Below are positions 33,999 through 42,847 of a stretch of DNA of 64,000 nucleotides, in pieces. The notes below the pieces were generated by a model, which was given only the letters and a program-made list of their open reading frames with translations, ran no database searches and was not told where the DNA came from. The translations under genes and the position numbers were made by a program. Positions within the stretch are counted from its first letter, which is position 1; every line of letters starts with the position of its first letter. The stretch is from positions 1 through 64,000 of the forward strand of contig JALHOT010000005.1 of the NCBI GenBank assembly GCA_022842845.1. The letters run 5' to 3'. Source of the stretch: Cyclobacteriaceae bacterium (lineage in GTDB: Bacteria; Bacteroidota; Bacteroidia; Cytophagales; Cyclobacteriaceae).

Positions 33999-36900
33999 TT
34001 AAAACTTGATACCGATCAGCAATACGTCATCGGTTTGCTTGTGCTCACCTCTCCAATTCTCCCATTCTTCATCAAATATCTTGTGGGCATCGTCCATAGG
34101 CATCTTGTGCACCCGTTCTATCACATCTCTGACTTTCTTAGGTCCAAATTTGCGGCCTTCGGGGCCACCAAACTGATCAGGGAAACCGTCTGAGCTGAAA
34201 TAGATAGAATCGCCAGCCGCCAAGGTAAGCTTGGTGTTGGTAAAGTTGGTTTGGTTCTTATAGATACCACCACCTATCGGGAATTTATTACCTTTTACTT
34301 CCTCCATTGCCCCGTTCTTCATGGCATACAAAGGACGGTGGGCCCCAGCATATTCTACTTCGCGGGTGTTCATGTTGATTTTACACAAGGCTATGTCCAT
34401 ACCATCCTTGGTAGTAGAATCCTCATCCTGACGCAGGGTTTTGGTTACGCCTTCATCTAATAAATCAAGGATGATACCTGGCTCCGTTATTTTACGGCTG
34501 CGCACAATATCGTTTAACAGGAAGTAACCGATTAACGACAAGAGCGCACCCGGTACACCGTGACCTGTACAGTCTACGGCTGCAATAAAAATATCGTCTT
34601 TTACCTGCATGTACCAAGGGAAGTCACCACTCACCACATCTCTTGGTTTGTAAAGGATGAATGAATCAGGCAGGGTTTTGTTGATGACGCGGTTGTTCGG
34701 TAAGATGGCTGTTTGAATACGCTTCGCGTAATTGATACTTTCTGTGATCTTCTTGTTTTTATTCTGAATTTCCAACTCGATCATCTTTCGCTCTGTAATA
34801 TCGTGCGATACGACAAGTACAGATTCCAGTTTGCTGTTTTCATCGAATTCAGGGATGGCATTTACCTGCATCACGCGTTGACCGAGCTCAGAAGGAAAAT
34901 CCATTTCGGTAGCCACTGTTTTATTAGTAGCATTTACTTCTTCCAATACGCGGAGCCAGCCATCGATAATAGCCTTGTCGATCTCTGTCTCTTGCATCTT
35001 CTTGTTGAGGAAGAGTGAAGGTTTCTGCCCTGTATAAGATTCAATAACGGGGTTGATGTAAGAGATGGCTTCGTTCTCCAGACGGGTAATAAGATCAGGT
35101 GAATTTTCAGAAAGAGCCTGCATTTTAGAACGCATCCTGGTTTCCTGCTCTGCTCTTCTTCGCTCAGTAATATCGCGGGAATTGAGGATGAAACCGTGAA
35201 TGGCAGGATTTGACATGGCATTGGTACCGGTAGTCTCTATCCAAATAAAATCTCCATGTTTGGTTTTGTATTCGTACTGAACTGATGCTCTTTCTTCAGG
35301 ATGCTCACGCAACTTCTCGAAGAAGGCCTTCATTACTTCGTGGTAGTCTGGGTGAACGTTGTCAATGTCGCTGCTGCCGATCAGTTCCTTCTGGTTGTAA
35401 CCTAAAATCGTTTCAACGGAAGGAGAGATGTAACGAATCGATTCATCGTCTTCATAAATCGTAATTACTTCTGATGCATTTTCGAGCAGCAATTGCATAC
35501 GTTTTTGCGTGCGATTCACCTCTTCGATCTGCTCCTCCAATTTCTTGTTCGAACGCTCCAGTTCTTCAGAAGTGGCTTGCATTTCTTCAGCATTCTGGCG
35601 CAACACTTCGCCTTTCTCCTGAAGCTCATTACTCATTTTTTGAGATTCTTCCAGGAGCCTGCGTGTACGTTCATTTACCTTGATGTTAAAAATGGTGCGG
35701 GCCAGAATCAAACTCAATTCCTTTACAAAATTGATTTGTGATGGTGTGAATTTTTTGAAGCCTGCAAACTCAAGCACCCCATAAACTTCTTCATTGGTAA
35801 TCAGGGGTACAATCAAGAGGGCGGTAGGGCGCTGATCACCTAATAAACCTGAAGTTAGGGTTACATAATCTTCAGGTATTTCAGTGCGCACGATGGTATC
35901 TTTTTCAGCCACGGCCTGCCCCACAAGTCCTTCAGCAAAGCGGAAAGAACGCTTTAAATATTTTTTACGGCCATAGGCGTAGCTGGCCCTCATTTCGATG
36001 AGCTTTTGGGATTCATCCTCATCGTTCACCACATAGAAAGCACCTTGAATAGCTTCAATTTTGTCGAGGATGAATTTAATAACGTCATCACCCATGCCCT
36101 CAATGCTGTCGTGCATACGCAGCACTTCGGAAATACCGGCCACGCCACGTACAATCCAGTTGCGCTCTGTATCTCTTTTTTCATTTTCAATCAGGTTCTG
36201 TCGCATATTCACCAGCGACATACCCAACAAGTCGTTTTCGCTGGCAGGCGTGAATTGGGAATCGTACTTACCTTCACCAATTCTTTGTGCAAATTTGGCG
36301 TTGTTTTTTAAGGTCACGACCAATTCATCAACCTTACTGGCCATTTGACCGAATTCATCTTTGTTGTGCTGTTCGGTTGTTTCTGGCAAAACGCCTTGTG
36401 CTACAAGGTTCAATGTATTTCTTACATCTAGTAATGGTCTGGTAAGAGCTCTCGACAAGGTCATGGTCAGTAAAAGTGCCAGGGCCAAAATGCAGAGGCC
36501 TGCATACAAGAAGGTACGGGTTAATGTGCCGTCTTGAGCCAAGGCTTCATCTTTGGTAATTTTGGAAAGCAGTACCCAATCGGTATTATCGATTTTTCTT
36601 ATGATGCGGAAGACACTTTCGCCTCTGGTGTCATTGGCTTCGTGCAGTTTTTCTTTGCTTTTGTCCTCAGCCTGAAGCGTTTCTACCAATTCCTTATTTT
36701 CTACAACACGTATAGGTCCTTCCGGATCTAATCGGGTAGGGGTGATGATGGTAAAGGTTTTGAGAATAGGATCCTGGCGTAATAAAATTGTCTCTCCCGT
36801 TTTGCCAAGGCCTGTGTAATTAGTGAGGAATCGGTTGATGTCGTTGAGTGAATATTTAATGATGATGAGATTGGTCTCACCATTCATGTCAATTGGTGCT

Positions 36901-37445
36901 GCCGCGTGTCCGACATAATTTTTGTCTTCCTTTTTTACAGCACTGAAATAAAAACCACTTTTACCTTTATCGAAGGTTGCGCCATCCGGATCTGCAAAAT
37001 TGCCGCTGCTGCCATTGGTTGATTTGATAATGCTGCCTTTTCCTGATGTAAGCATAATGGTTTCGAAGCCAAAGAATTCTCTTTGTGCTTCAAGGAATTG
37101 CGTAACCGCATCAGAGGTAGATCCAGCGCTGTCGGTGCTACCTTCATCACCACCTCCAAACATGGCCTTCAAGTCCATACCGCCATCATCCGCAGCCGGG
37201 CTTTCCTGGCTTTTAAGTACTTCTGCATTTTGAAGGGTAACAAGTGCTTGTTTAATGCGCTCTGCCTGCAGGTTTACATAAGTGGCTCTTGATTCGGCCA
37301 AGGACTCAAGGGTAGAAGCGTATTTATCGTATGTATTTTTCTGGTTATAGTCTTGCGTGAAGAAGCTGATGGCAATAATGGCAAGTCCTGTTAACAGAAG
37401 TACCAGCAGGCTAATCTTCGTACTTATTTTTATATTCTTCAGCAT
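33999..37445 (-). CDS. SiaA-like sensor phosphatase: Cache-HAMP-GAF-PAS-PAS-PP2C, 1148 aa
   Basis: Membrane-anchored sensor with a SpoIIE/PP2C phosphatase output. Helix 1 is about 8-27; a large periplasmic Cache-type domain follows (about 30-305), then helix 2 (about 308-330), HAMP (about 332-385, TRPLLDVRNTL), GAF (about 445-595), a coiled coil, two PAS domains (about 648-770 and 775-890) and the PP2C domain (about 915-1148). PP2C residues include VVSGDFPWYM, AAVDCTGHGVPGA, SSDGFPDQFGG and TDDVLLI. The conserved aromatic position after GDF is proline (GDFPW), an unusual change. It should dephosphorylate the SiaC-like protein in response to an external signal. It is far larger than Pseudomonas SiaA. 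Confidence 0.88.
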   Translation of the reverse strand: MLKNIKISTKISLLVLLLTGLAIIAISFFTQDYNQKNTYDKYASTLESLAESRATYVNLQAERIKQALVTLQNAEVLKSQESPAADDGGMDLKAMFGGGDEGSTDSAGSTSDAVTQFLEAQREFFGFETIMLTSGKGSIIKSTNGSSGNFADPDGATFDKGKSGFYFSAVKKEDKNYVGHAAAPIDMNGETNLIIIKYSLNDINRFLTNYTGLGKTGETILLRQDPILKTFTIITPTRLDPEGPIRVVENKELVETLQAEDKSKEKLHEANDTRGESVFRIIRKIDNTDWVLLSKITKDEALAQDGTLTRTFLYAGLCILALALLLTMTLSRALTRPLLDVRNTLNLVAQGVLPETTEQHNKDEFGQMASKVDELVVTLKNNAKFAQRIGEGKYDSQFTPASENDLLGMSLVNMRQNLIENEKRDTERNWIVRGVAGISEVLRMHDSIEGMGDDVIKFILDKIEAIQGAFYVVNDEDESQKLIEMRASYAYGRKKYLKRSFRFAEGLVGQAVAEKDTIVRTEIPEDYVTLTSGLLGDQRPTALLIVPLITNEEVYGVLEFAGFKKFTPSQINFVKELSLILARTIFNIKVNERTRRLLEESQKMSNELQEKGEVLRQNAEEMQATSEELERSNKKLEEQIEEVNRTQKRMQLLLENASEVITIYEDDESIRYISPSVETILGYNQKELIGSSDIDNVHPDYHEVMKAFFEKLREHPEERASVQYEYKTKHGDFIWIETTGTNAMSNPAIHGFILNSRDITERRRAEQETRMRSKMQALSENSPDLITRLENEAISYINPVIESYTGQKPSLFLNKKMQETEIDKAIIDGWLRVLEEVNATNKTVATEMDFPSELGQRVMQVNAIPEFDENSKLESVLVVSHDITERKMIELEIQNKNKKITESINYAKRIQTAILPNNRVINKTLPDSFILYKPRDVVSGDFPWYMQVKDDIFIAAVDCTGHGVPGALLSLIGYFLLNDIVRSRKITEPGIILDLLDEGVTKTLRQDEDSTTKDGMDIALCKINMNTREVEYAGAHRPLYAMKNGAMEEVKGNKFPIGGGIYKNQTNFTNTKLTLAAGDSIYFSSDGFPDQFGGPEGRKFGPKKVRDVIERVHKMPMDDAHKIFDEEWENWRGEHKQTDDVLLIGIKF

Positions 37446-37451
37446 AATGTC

Positions 37452-38171
37452 TTACACGTTTGCGTCTAATAACTGAGCGGCCTCTTCTACAAATTTTCTT
37501 TGATTGTCGGTGAGTGCTTTGAAGGTGGAAATTTCCCACACACCATTTACTTTTCCATCTTTTTGGATTGGCGTAATGAATAAGTATCTGGGTGAAGCCA
37601 TGCCAAGCCCTGAAGCAATTTTCATATAGCCTTCTGGCACCTCATCGATGTACAATGTTTTGCCTTCAGCGGCAGATTGGCCTATCAAACCTTCGCCCAT
37701 ATCAAATTTGATAGTTGATTTTTCGCCAATGCTCAGTGCATAACCCCCTGCAAGCTCGATCCAGCGTTCGCCACGCTCATCTTTCACTTCATAATAAGCA
37801 CCCTGGCCGGCTTCTAACTGACGACAAATGGTTTTCAATCCTTTCAAAGCAGCTTCTTGTCCCCCAGCTTTTGCAATCTGTCTCATTTCACTGAGATCTA
37901 TGTTGCCATCGGCAGCGTTGGCTTGGTTAGTCTGGTCATTGTTATTGTTGCTGGTACTTTTTTCTTTAAACACCAGAATCTCCTTCTTATAGCGTAAAGC
38001 CAATATGAGTGAAGCGCCTCCCATGAAAGCAGTGAGTGTAAGGTACACCCAAACTGTCAGGGTGTTGGGGGCTTGCAGTGAATATACCGAATAAGCGGTG
38101 GCTCCCAGGCCAAGCACGAAGAGCACGGCTAGTATGAGGCTTATGCGGTGAGGATCAATCGCTTTCATCAT
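37452..38171 (-). CDS. Two-helix membrane protein with GAF domain, 239 aa
   Basis: Two membrane helices (about 11-29 and 35-58), a short Asn-rich linker (about 72-85), and a C-terminal GAF domain (about 90-239). The GAF carries EGLIGQSAAEGK, IDEVPEGYMKIASGLG and SPRYLFITPIQKDG, the same subtype as in its two larger neighbours. There is no output domain, so it may be a partner or decoy sensor. Its start overlaps the cheB stop, and it precedes the SiaA-like gene by six bases, so it belongs to the same operon. Confidence 0.75.
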   Translation of the reverse strand: MMKAIDPHRISLILAVLFVLGLGATAYSVYSLQAPNTLTVWVYLTLTAFMGGASLILALRYKKEILVFKEKSTSNNNNDQTNQANAADGNIDLSEMRQIAKAGGQEAALKGLKTICRQLEAGQGAYYEVKDERGERWIELAGGYALSIGEKSTIKFDMGEGLIGQSAAEGKTLYIDEVPEGYMKIASGLGMASPRYLFITPIQKDGKVNGVWEISTFKALTDNQRKFVEEAAQLLDANV

Positions 38172-38764
38172 TATTTGTATTGCTTGTCTAACTCTTTAAA
38201 AAACTCCACAATTTGGTCAACCTTGAGCACATGATCAATTTTTGTAATGGCCAGTGCTGCTTTGGGCATGGTATCAATCATGCATTCGGTAGGTTCCTGG
38301 ACTATGGTAAGGCCGCCCCGGTCACTGATATTCTTCATCCCAATGGCCCCATCTTTATTAGCGCCAGAAAGCAGAATGCCTATCAGTTTATCCTTGTATA
38401 CGTAGGCGCAGGTGCCGAGCGTAATGTCAATAGCAGGCCTGGAGTTGTTAATCATCTCCTCGGTAGACATGGCGAAATAGTTACCTAATTCTACAGACAT
38501 ATGGTAATTGGCAGGAGCCAGATAAATACCCCCCTTTTTAATGGGTTCTTTATCGAATGGTTCCGTTACAGGGACTACGCTTTTAAGTGATAATGCCTCT
38601 ACAAAGCCATGGCGCACATGCTTGAGTCTGTGCAAAGCCATGATAATTGGCAGAGGAAAATTCTTTGGCAACTGAGAGAGGATCTTGATCATCCCCTGAA
38701 AGCTGCCAGCGGAACCTCCAATTACAACGGCCTTATAGCTGTTATCTAAATTGAACTTGGTCAT
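38171..38764 (-). CDS. CheB methylesterase domain protein, 197 aa
   Basis: Stand-alone CheB catalytic domain without a receiver. The catalytic serine lies in VIGGSAGSFQGM (about residue 15), the histidine in IIMALHRLK, and the aspartate in SGANKDGAIGMK. CheB removes methyl groups from receptor glutamates, but no methyl-accepting receptor is encoded nearby. The ATG at 38764 is favoured over a TTG three codons before. It follows cheR by 15 bases and overlaps the next gene. Confidence 0.9.
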   Translation of the reverse strand: MTKFNLDNSYKAVVIGGSAGSFQGMIKILSQLPKNFPLPIIMALHRLKHVRHGFVEALSLKSVVPVTEPFDKEPIKKGGIYLAPANYHMSVELGNYFAMSTEEMINNSRPAIDITLGTCAYVYKDKLIGILLSGANKDGAIGMKNISDRGGLTIVQEPTECMIDTMPKAALAITKIDHVLKVDQIVEFFKELDKQYK

Positions 38765-38779
38765 CGCGGACAACTCCTC

Positions 38780-39601
38780 TTAGTCTTTTATCTTTTTATA
38801 TACTTTCTCTTCATTATTCACCACAATAAAGCGGCTGGCGTAATCGCACCAGATCAATGATTCTTTTGATCCAATGGCCAGGTAGCCATACCTGAACAAA
38901 CTTTCGTGGAATTTCTTCAATACCTCGTTTTGTAGGGTCTGATTGAAGTAAATCATAACGTTTCTGCACAGAATGAGGTCGAACTTGTTGAAGACTTCCC
39001 CCATCACCAAATCATGCTTGCGGAAGGATACATTGGCTAGCAAGCTCTTATCGAAAGCGGCATTGCCATTTTCCTCTTTATAGTAATCCTTTAAGCTCTT
39101 GGTTCCCTGAAAACGGATGTAGTTCTTCTCATTCAGCTCCATGCTTTTGAGAGAGTAAGTAGCGGCTTTGGCACGCTCAATGATATTGGTGTCCAGGTCG
39201 CTTGCGATCAAGGTAACATCCTGATAAATACCCATTTCCTTCAATAAAATGGCCATGGAAACTACTTCTTCACCGGATGAACAGCCAGCATGCCAGATCT
39301 TAAACTGTTTATGGTTGAGCATGATGCCTGGAATGATTTCTTCACGAAGGATGCGCCAGAAGCCGGGATCACGAAACATTTCCGTTACGTTAACCGTGAG
39401 CTCATCTAAAAATTCGTAAATGAAGCCAGGGTTTTCATTGAGCTTCTTAATAAGACCATCAACATTGAGCTTTTTTAACTCCAGAATACGGAGCACCCTG
39501 CGTTTGAAGGACGACATTGCGTAATTGCGAAAGTCGTATCGGTATTTTTGAAAAATAACCTCGGTTATCCGCTTGAGGTCAGCAATATCAATGTCCTGCA
39601 T
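38780..39601 (-). CDS. CheR methyltransferase, 273 aa
   Basis: SAM-dependent glutamate O-methyltransferase. The N-terminal helical domain (about 1-70) contains FRNYAMSSFKRRVLR; the methyltransferase domain has KIWHAGCSSGEEVVSMAILL (motif I), IASDLDTNIIERAK and DLILCRNVMIYFN. The length and motifs are complete. It is the first gene of the cheR-cheB-GAF-siaA run. Its substrate here is unclear because no methyl-accepting receptor is seen. Confidence 0.93.
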   Translation of the reverse strand: MQDIDIADLKRITEVIFQKYRYDFRNYAMSSFKRRVLRILELKKLNVDGLIKKLNENPGFIYEFLDELTVNVTEMFRDPGFWRILREEIIPGIMLNHKQFKIWHAGCSSGEEVVSMAILLKEMGIYQDVTLIASDLDTNIIERAKAATYSLKSMELNEKNYIRFQGTKSLKDYYKEENGNAAFDKSLLANVSFRKHDLVMGEVFNKFDLILCRNVMIYFNQTLQNEVLKKFHESLFRYGYLAIGSKESLIWCDYASRFIVVNNEEKVYKKIKD

Positions 39602-39673
39602 AGAGAACGTTTAGCTCTGGTTTAAGTAATTATCCTAGTGTCTTGTCAACACATTTTCTATACAAGCCACTAC

Positions 39674-39698
39674 CCTATATTCGGGAAAACAATATAGG
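39674..39698. repeat. Inverted repeat CCTATATT-N9-AATATAGG upstream of cheR
   Basis: Perfect eight-base arms 73 bases before the cheR start in the promoter-bearing gap. It is long enough for a dimeric repressor or an RNA hairpin; no T-run follows on either strand, so it is not a clear terminator. Confidence 0.4.
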
Positions 39699-39717
39699 TA
39701 TTTGGTACAAAACGCGA

Positions 39718-39727
39718 ACAATATTGT
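39718..39727. repeat. Palindrome ACAATATTGT upstream of cheR
   Basis: Perfect ten-base palindrome in the same gap. The same ten bases recur at 62372-62381 beside the MerR regulator gene. Confidence 0.35.
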
Positions 39728-39810
39728 AAGTAAAAATCAGTTTTATAATGATTTTTTGATCAATCATAAACTAGGGATGGATTGCTGCTTACCATTAATG
39801 TCTTTAAATG

Positions 39811-39841
39811 AAAAGAACCCGAGCTTGATAAGTCGGGTTCT
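39811..39841 (-). terminator. Terminator after the 39882-42128 sensor gene
   Basis: Nine-base arms AGAACCCGA and TCGGGTTCT around ten bases, followed on the minus strand by a short T-run. It separates the sensor gene from the cheR operon. Confidence 0.65.
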
Positions 39842-39881
39842 GTGTTGAAATAATCAGTTACCTAATATTATAACTGCCTGA

Positions 39882-42128
39882 TTACTTGTTTTTTATGCTT
39901 TGTTGGGCAATGCGCATGGCCTCCAGTTGGATGCGCATGTCTTTTTCGACCGCTTCAAGGGCTGACCATTGACCGCTGGTAGGGCTAGCTCCCTTTTCGA
40001 GGGCATTAATCCTTTCCTGATATTGTTTTTCTTTCTCTCTCATTTCTTCCTGCATGGAAGATAGGGTTTCCATGTTCAATCTCAAGTCTTTTTCCTGCGA
40101 TTGTAGCGCTTCTGATTTTTGTTCTGCCTCTTGCAGCATTTCTTTCATCCTGGCAGACTTGTAGGCAATGGTGATAATATCAGCCACCGATTTGGCGAAA
40201 TCTACTTCCTCAGGAGACCATTGCTTTTTTATTCCTTGGTGCTCGCAACAGATTACCCCACCCACATTTCCATCGATAAAGAAAGGCACATCCAGCATGG
40301 ATTGTATATCAAGAACATCGAGATAACCTTTCTTAAATTCGGCAATCGCTTCATGATTAAAGGCATCAGCTGCTACAATAACTTCTTCTGTTTCTACGGC
40401 CTGGAAATATCGGGGTAAATCCTTTTGGTAGAGCGTCATCCCTGCTGCAAAAGCATTCTTCTGTTGTTCAAATAACTTGGCCAAATCTATGCTGCGTTGG
40501 GATGCATTATACGACCAAACAGCGGCCCGGGTAATGGAAAATCGGTTAGCCAGCGTTTGGGTAATGGCCTCAAGCGCTTCATTTAGGTTACCGTTCTGAA
40601 CATGCTCGTTGCGGGTAAGGGCCAAGAGTAACCGTCTGTTGGAAAGTATTTCTTCTGCTTTTCTTGTTTCTAACTTAACGAGTTCTTCACTCTTCTTCTG
40701 GAGCAAAACATCGTTTGTGATGTCTTTGGTAAAGACACAAGCGCCTACGATTGCTTCTTCCTGATTTCGAATTGGGGTGGTAGTAATTTCATAGTGCTTT
40801 CCAAAATACTCATCATTGTAGATGATGGTTTCGCCCCTGAACACTCTATCATAACGATCGCGAACCGTGTTTTTATCACCTTTAGAAAAATCAAATACCT
40901 CCAGGCCTTCTTTCAGTTCTATTCCCTGCGATTTGAAGGTTTCATAAATGAACTTATTCAACACCGCCACTTTGTAATTGCGGTCAATGGTCATCATGGC
41001 GTCCTTGGCCGAATCAAGGATGCTTCGCAAATAAGCCTCTTTGTCTTGAGACTCTTTAGCCACGCGTTCCATACTTTCTTGCGTAGCCTGCAGTTCTTCC
41101 ATGTTTTGGCGCATTTCCTCTTCCTGGGCGCGCATCTCTTCTGCTTGTTGTTGCGATTGATCCAGCAGAATGCGGGTGCGTTCATTTACTTTTACGCCCG
41201 CGAAAGTAGAGGCAATGCTTTCTCCAATTTTTTCACAGAAATCTATTTCATGTTTTTCAAAATCTTTGAAGGAGGCAATTTCTAAAACGCCCACCACTTC
41301 TTGTTCTACTTTCAGCGGAACGAGGATGAGGGTATGCGGGTTGGCACCACCTAAGCCAGACGTAATGCTGACATAATTTTTCGGAATCTTTTTAAGGTGG
41401 ATGGTTTCCTTCTCCAAATAAGCCTGGCCTACTAGGCCCTCACCAATGGCTATATTTTTTGAGAGATACTTCTTTCTTTCGAAGGCATAAGCCGCTTTGA
41501 GTTCAAGAAATTTATTATTCTCGTCTTCATCATTCAAAATAAACACGCCTCCTTGATTGGCCTTCAGGTACTTGACAATGAAGATGATAACCTCCTCGGA
41601 TAATTTAGCCATATCATGGTTGGAGGTCCGAAGTAACTCCCCAAAATTGGCCAAGCCTTCAGTAGCCCACACCCGTCTTTTCTCCTCATCTGCATTGGCC
41701 TTCATCTGTACCTTCATCGATACGAGTTCGCCTGCCAGGTTTTCTTTGTTTAAGTCAAAATTCTCATCAGTGATACCGGATAGTCTGGCACTGAAATTAC
41801 CTTTACCGATTTCACGCACAAACTCTGTTGCGTAGCGCAAATTGTTGGTTAAGTCATTGACAACCTGATCGGGATTAAAAACGCTGGCATTGTTGAGGAG
41901 TTGTTCGCGGTTAGCGATATCAAGTTCTTGTAAGCGTTGCAACCTTTGTTGTGCGGCTTTTCTTAATAATAATCCAAAGTAGACAAGTGCTCCTATAGCC
42001 AGTAGCCCTAAAATAAAGGCGGCTATTGATCCAGCCATGAATGCAAGAATGGAAACCAGTAGAATGCTTGTGCCCAAAAGTACTTCAGCTAAATACTTTT
42101 TGAACCAGTTGATGAATACGCTCCCCAT
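39882..42128 (-). CDS. Membrane sensor with two GAF domains and a PAS domain, 748 aa
   Basis: Two membrane helices at the N-terminus (about 15-55), a HAMP-like linker (to about 155), GAF 1 (about 165-310) with GEGLVGQAYLEK and IPKNYVSITSGLGG, a coiled coil, a PAS domain (about 360-480) with YDRVFRGETIIYNDEYFGKHYEI, a second GAF (about 495-655), and a Gln/Glu-rich coiled-coil tail (to 748). There is no kinase, phosphatase or cyclase output, so it may act by protein contact with its neighbours. It is separated from cheR by a terminator. The GAF 1 subtype is shared with the SiaA-like and small membrane proteins. Confidence 0.8.
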   Translation of the reverse strand: MGSVFINWFKKYLAEVLLGTSILLVSILAFMAGSIAAFILGLLAIGALVYFGLLLRKAAQQRLQRLQELDIANREQLLNNASVFNPDQVVNDLTNNLRYATEFVREIGKGNFSARLSGITDENFDLNKENLAGELVSMKVQMKANADEEKRRVWATEGLANFGELLRTSNHDMAKLSEEVIIFIVKYLKANQGGVFILNDEDENNKFLELKAAYAFERKKYLSKNIAIGEGLVGQAYLEKETIHLKKIPKNYVSITSGLGGANPHTLILVPLKVEQEVVGVLEIASFKDFEKHEIDFCEKIGESIASTFAGVKVNERTRILLDQSQQQAEEMRAQEEEMRQNMEELQATQESMERVAKESQDKEAYLRSILDSAKDAMMTIDRNYKVAVLNKFIYETFKSQGIELKEGLEVFDFSKGDKNTVRDRYDRVFRGETIIYNDEYFGKHYEITTTPIRNQEEAIVGACVFTKDITNDVLLQKKSEELVKLETRKAEEILSNRRLLLALTRNEHVQNGNLNEALEAITQTLANRFSITRAAVWSYNASQRSIDLAKLFEQQKNAFAAGMTLYQKDLPRYFQAVETEEVIVAADAFNHEAIAEFKKGYLDVLDIQSMLDVPFFIDGNVGGVICCEHQGIKKQWSPEEVDFAKSVADIITIAYKSARMKEMLQEAEQKSEALQSQEKDLRLNMETLSSMQEEMREKEKQYQERINALEKGASPTSGQWSALEAVEKDMRIQLEAMRIAQQSIKNK

Positions 42129-42282
42129 AGAACCAGGTTATTGAAAGGCCAATATATTTAAAATCGTCTTACCAAGAACCTGATTAAAAGCATTTTTAGA
42201 GGTGGCCGACCAATTATTCCACGATTGGTGCTGAGGCCGTTTACAAATCGGTTCTAAGGGGCCGTAAATCTATGTAATCGAG

Positions 42283-42747
42283 CTACAAATTGGTTTTAGT
42301 GAAGGCAAAAGGAAGGAGGGAAGCAGCTGAACGAGCAATAACCCATTGGTTGGAATGGGTTAACATCACAACTTCAAAAGGTAAACCTTGTCTCTTTTCA
42401 CTTTCGAGCATTACCTGGCGGCAGCCTCCACAAGAGGCGGCAGGTGTAAGCACCGTTTCTTCTTTTCTGCGGGCAACGATTACCACTTTTTTAATCTTCT
42501 TACCTGGGTGCTGTGCATTGGCTGAAAATACAGCCAGTCGTTCTGCGCAGAGACCTGCCGGGTAGGCAGCATTTTCCTGATTGGTGCCTAGTACAACAGT
42601 TCCGTCTTCCAACAATACAGCGGCAGAAACATGGAACTTTGAATAAGGAGCATAAGCATTGTCAAGCCATTCGCTCGCTCTTTTGGCAAGGTATTGGGAT
42701 TCTGAATCTAAGTCTGTAAGCTTGTCGAAATAGCGGAAGTCACTCAT
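42283..42747 (-). CDS. cdd: Cytidine deaminase, 154 aa
   Basis: Deaminates cytidine and deoxycytidine for pyrimidine salvage. The zinc site is CAERLA (catalytic Glu and first Cys) and SCGGCRQVM, where the usual proline before the first cysteine is serine; substrate contacts NQENAAYPAGL are normal. The ATG at 42747 gives the usual length; the longer reading from 42849 adds a 34-residue extension that overlaps the divergent gene. An imperfect copy of its 3' end lies downstream (42241-42257). Confidence 0.92.
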   Translation of the reverse strand: MSDFRYFDKLTDLDSESQYLAKRASEWLDNAYAPYSKFHVSAAVLLEDGTVVLGTNQENAAYPAGLCAERLAVFSANAQHPGKKIKKVVIVARRKEETVLTPAASCGGCRQVMLESEKRQGLPFEVVMLTHSNQWVIARSAASLLPFAFTKTNL

Positions 42748-42847
42748 GCCATCATGATTTGGAAGGTTAAGATAAGGAAATTTTATTTCCTTGTGTTGCT
42801 GACGGCACTCAAAGAGGTAGATGAAAAAATGAGTTAATTTGCGGCCC

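Noticed and set aside
32885-42128. A diguanylate cyclase (SiaD) or chemotaxis kinase in the SiaABC-like region
   Set aside because: No GGDEF, CheA or CheW motif appears in any frame of the region; their absence is part of the finding.
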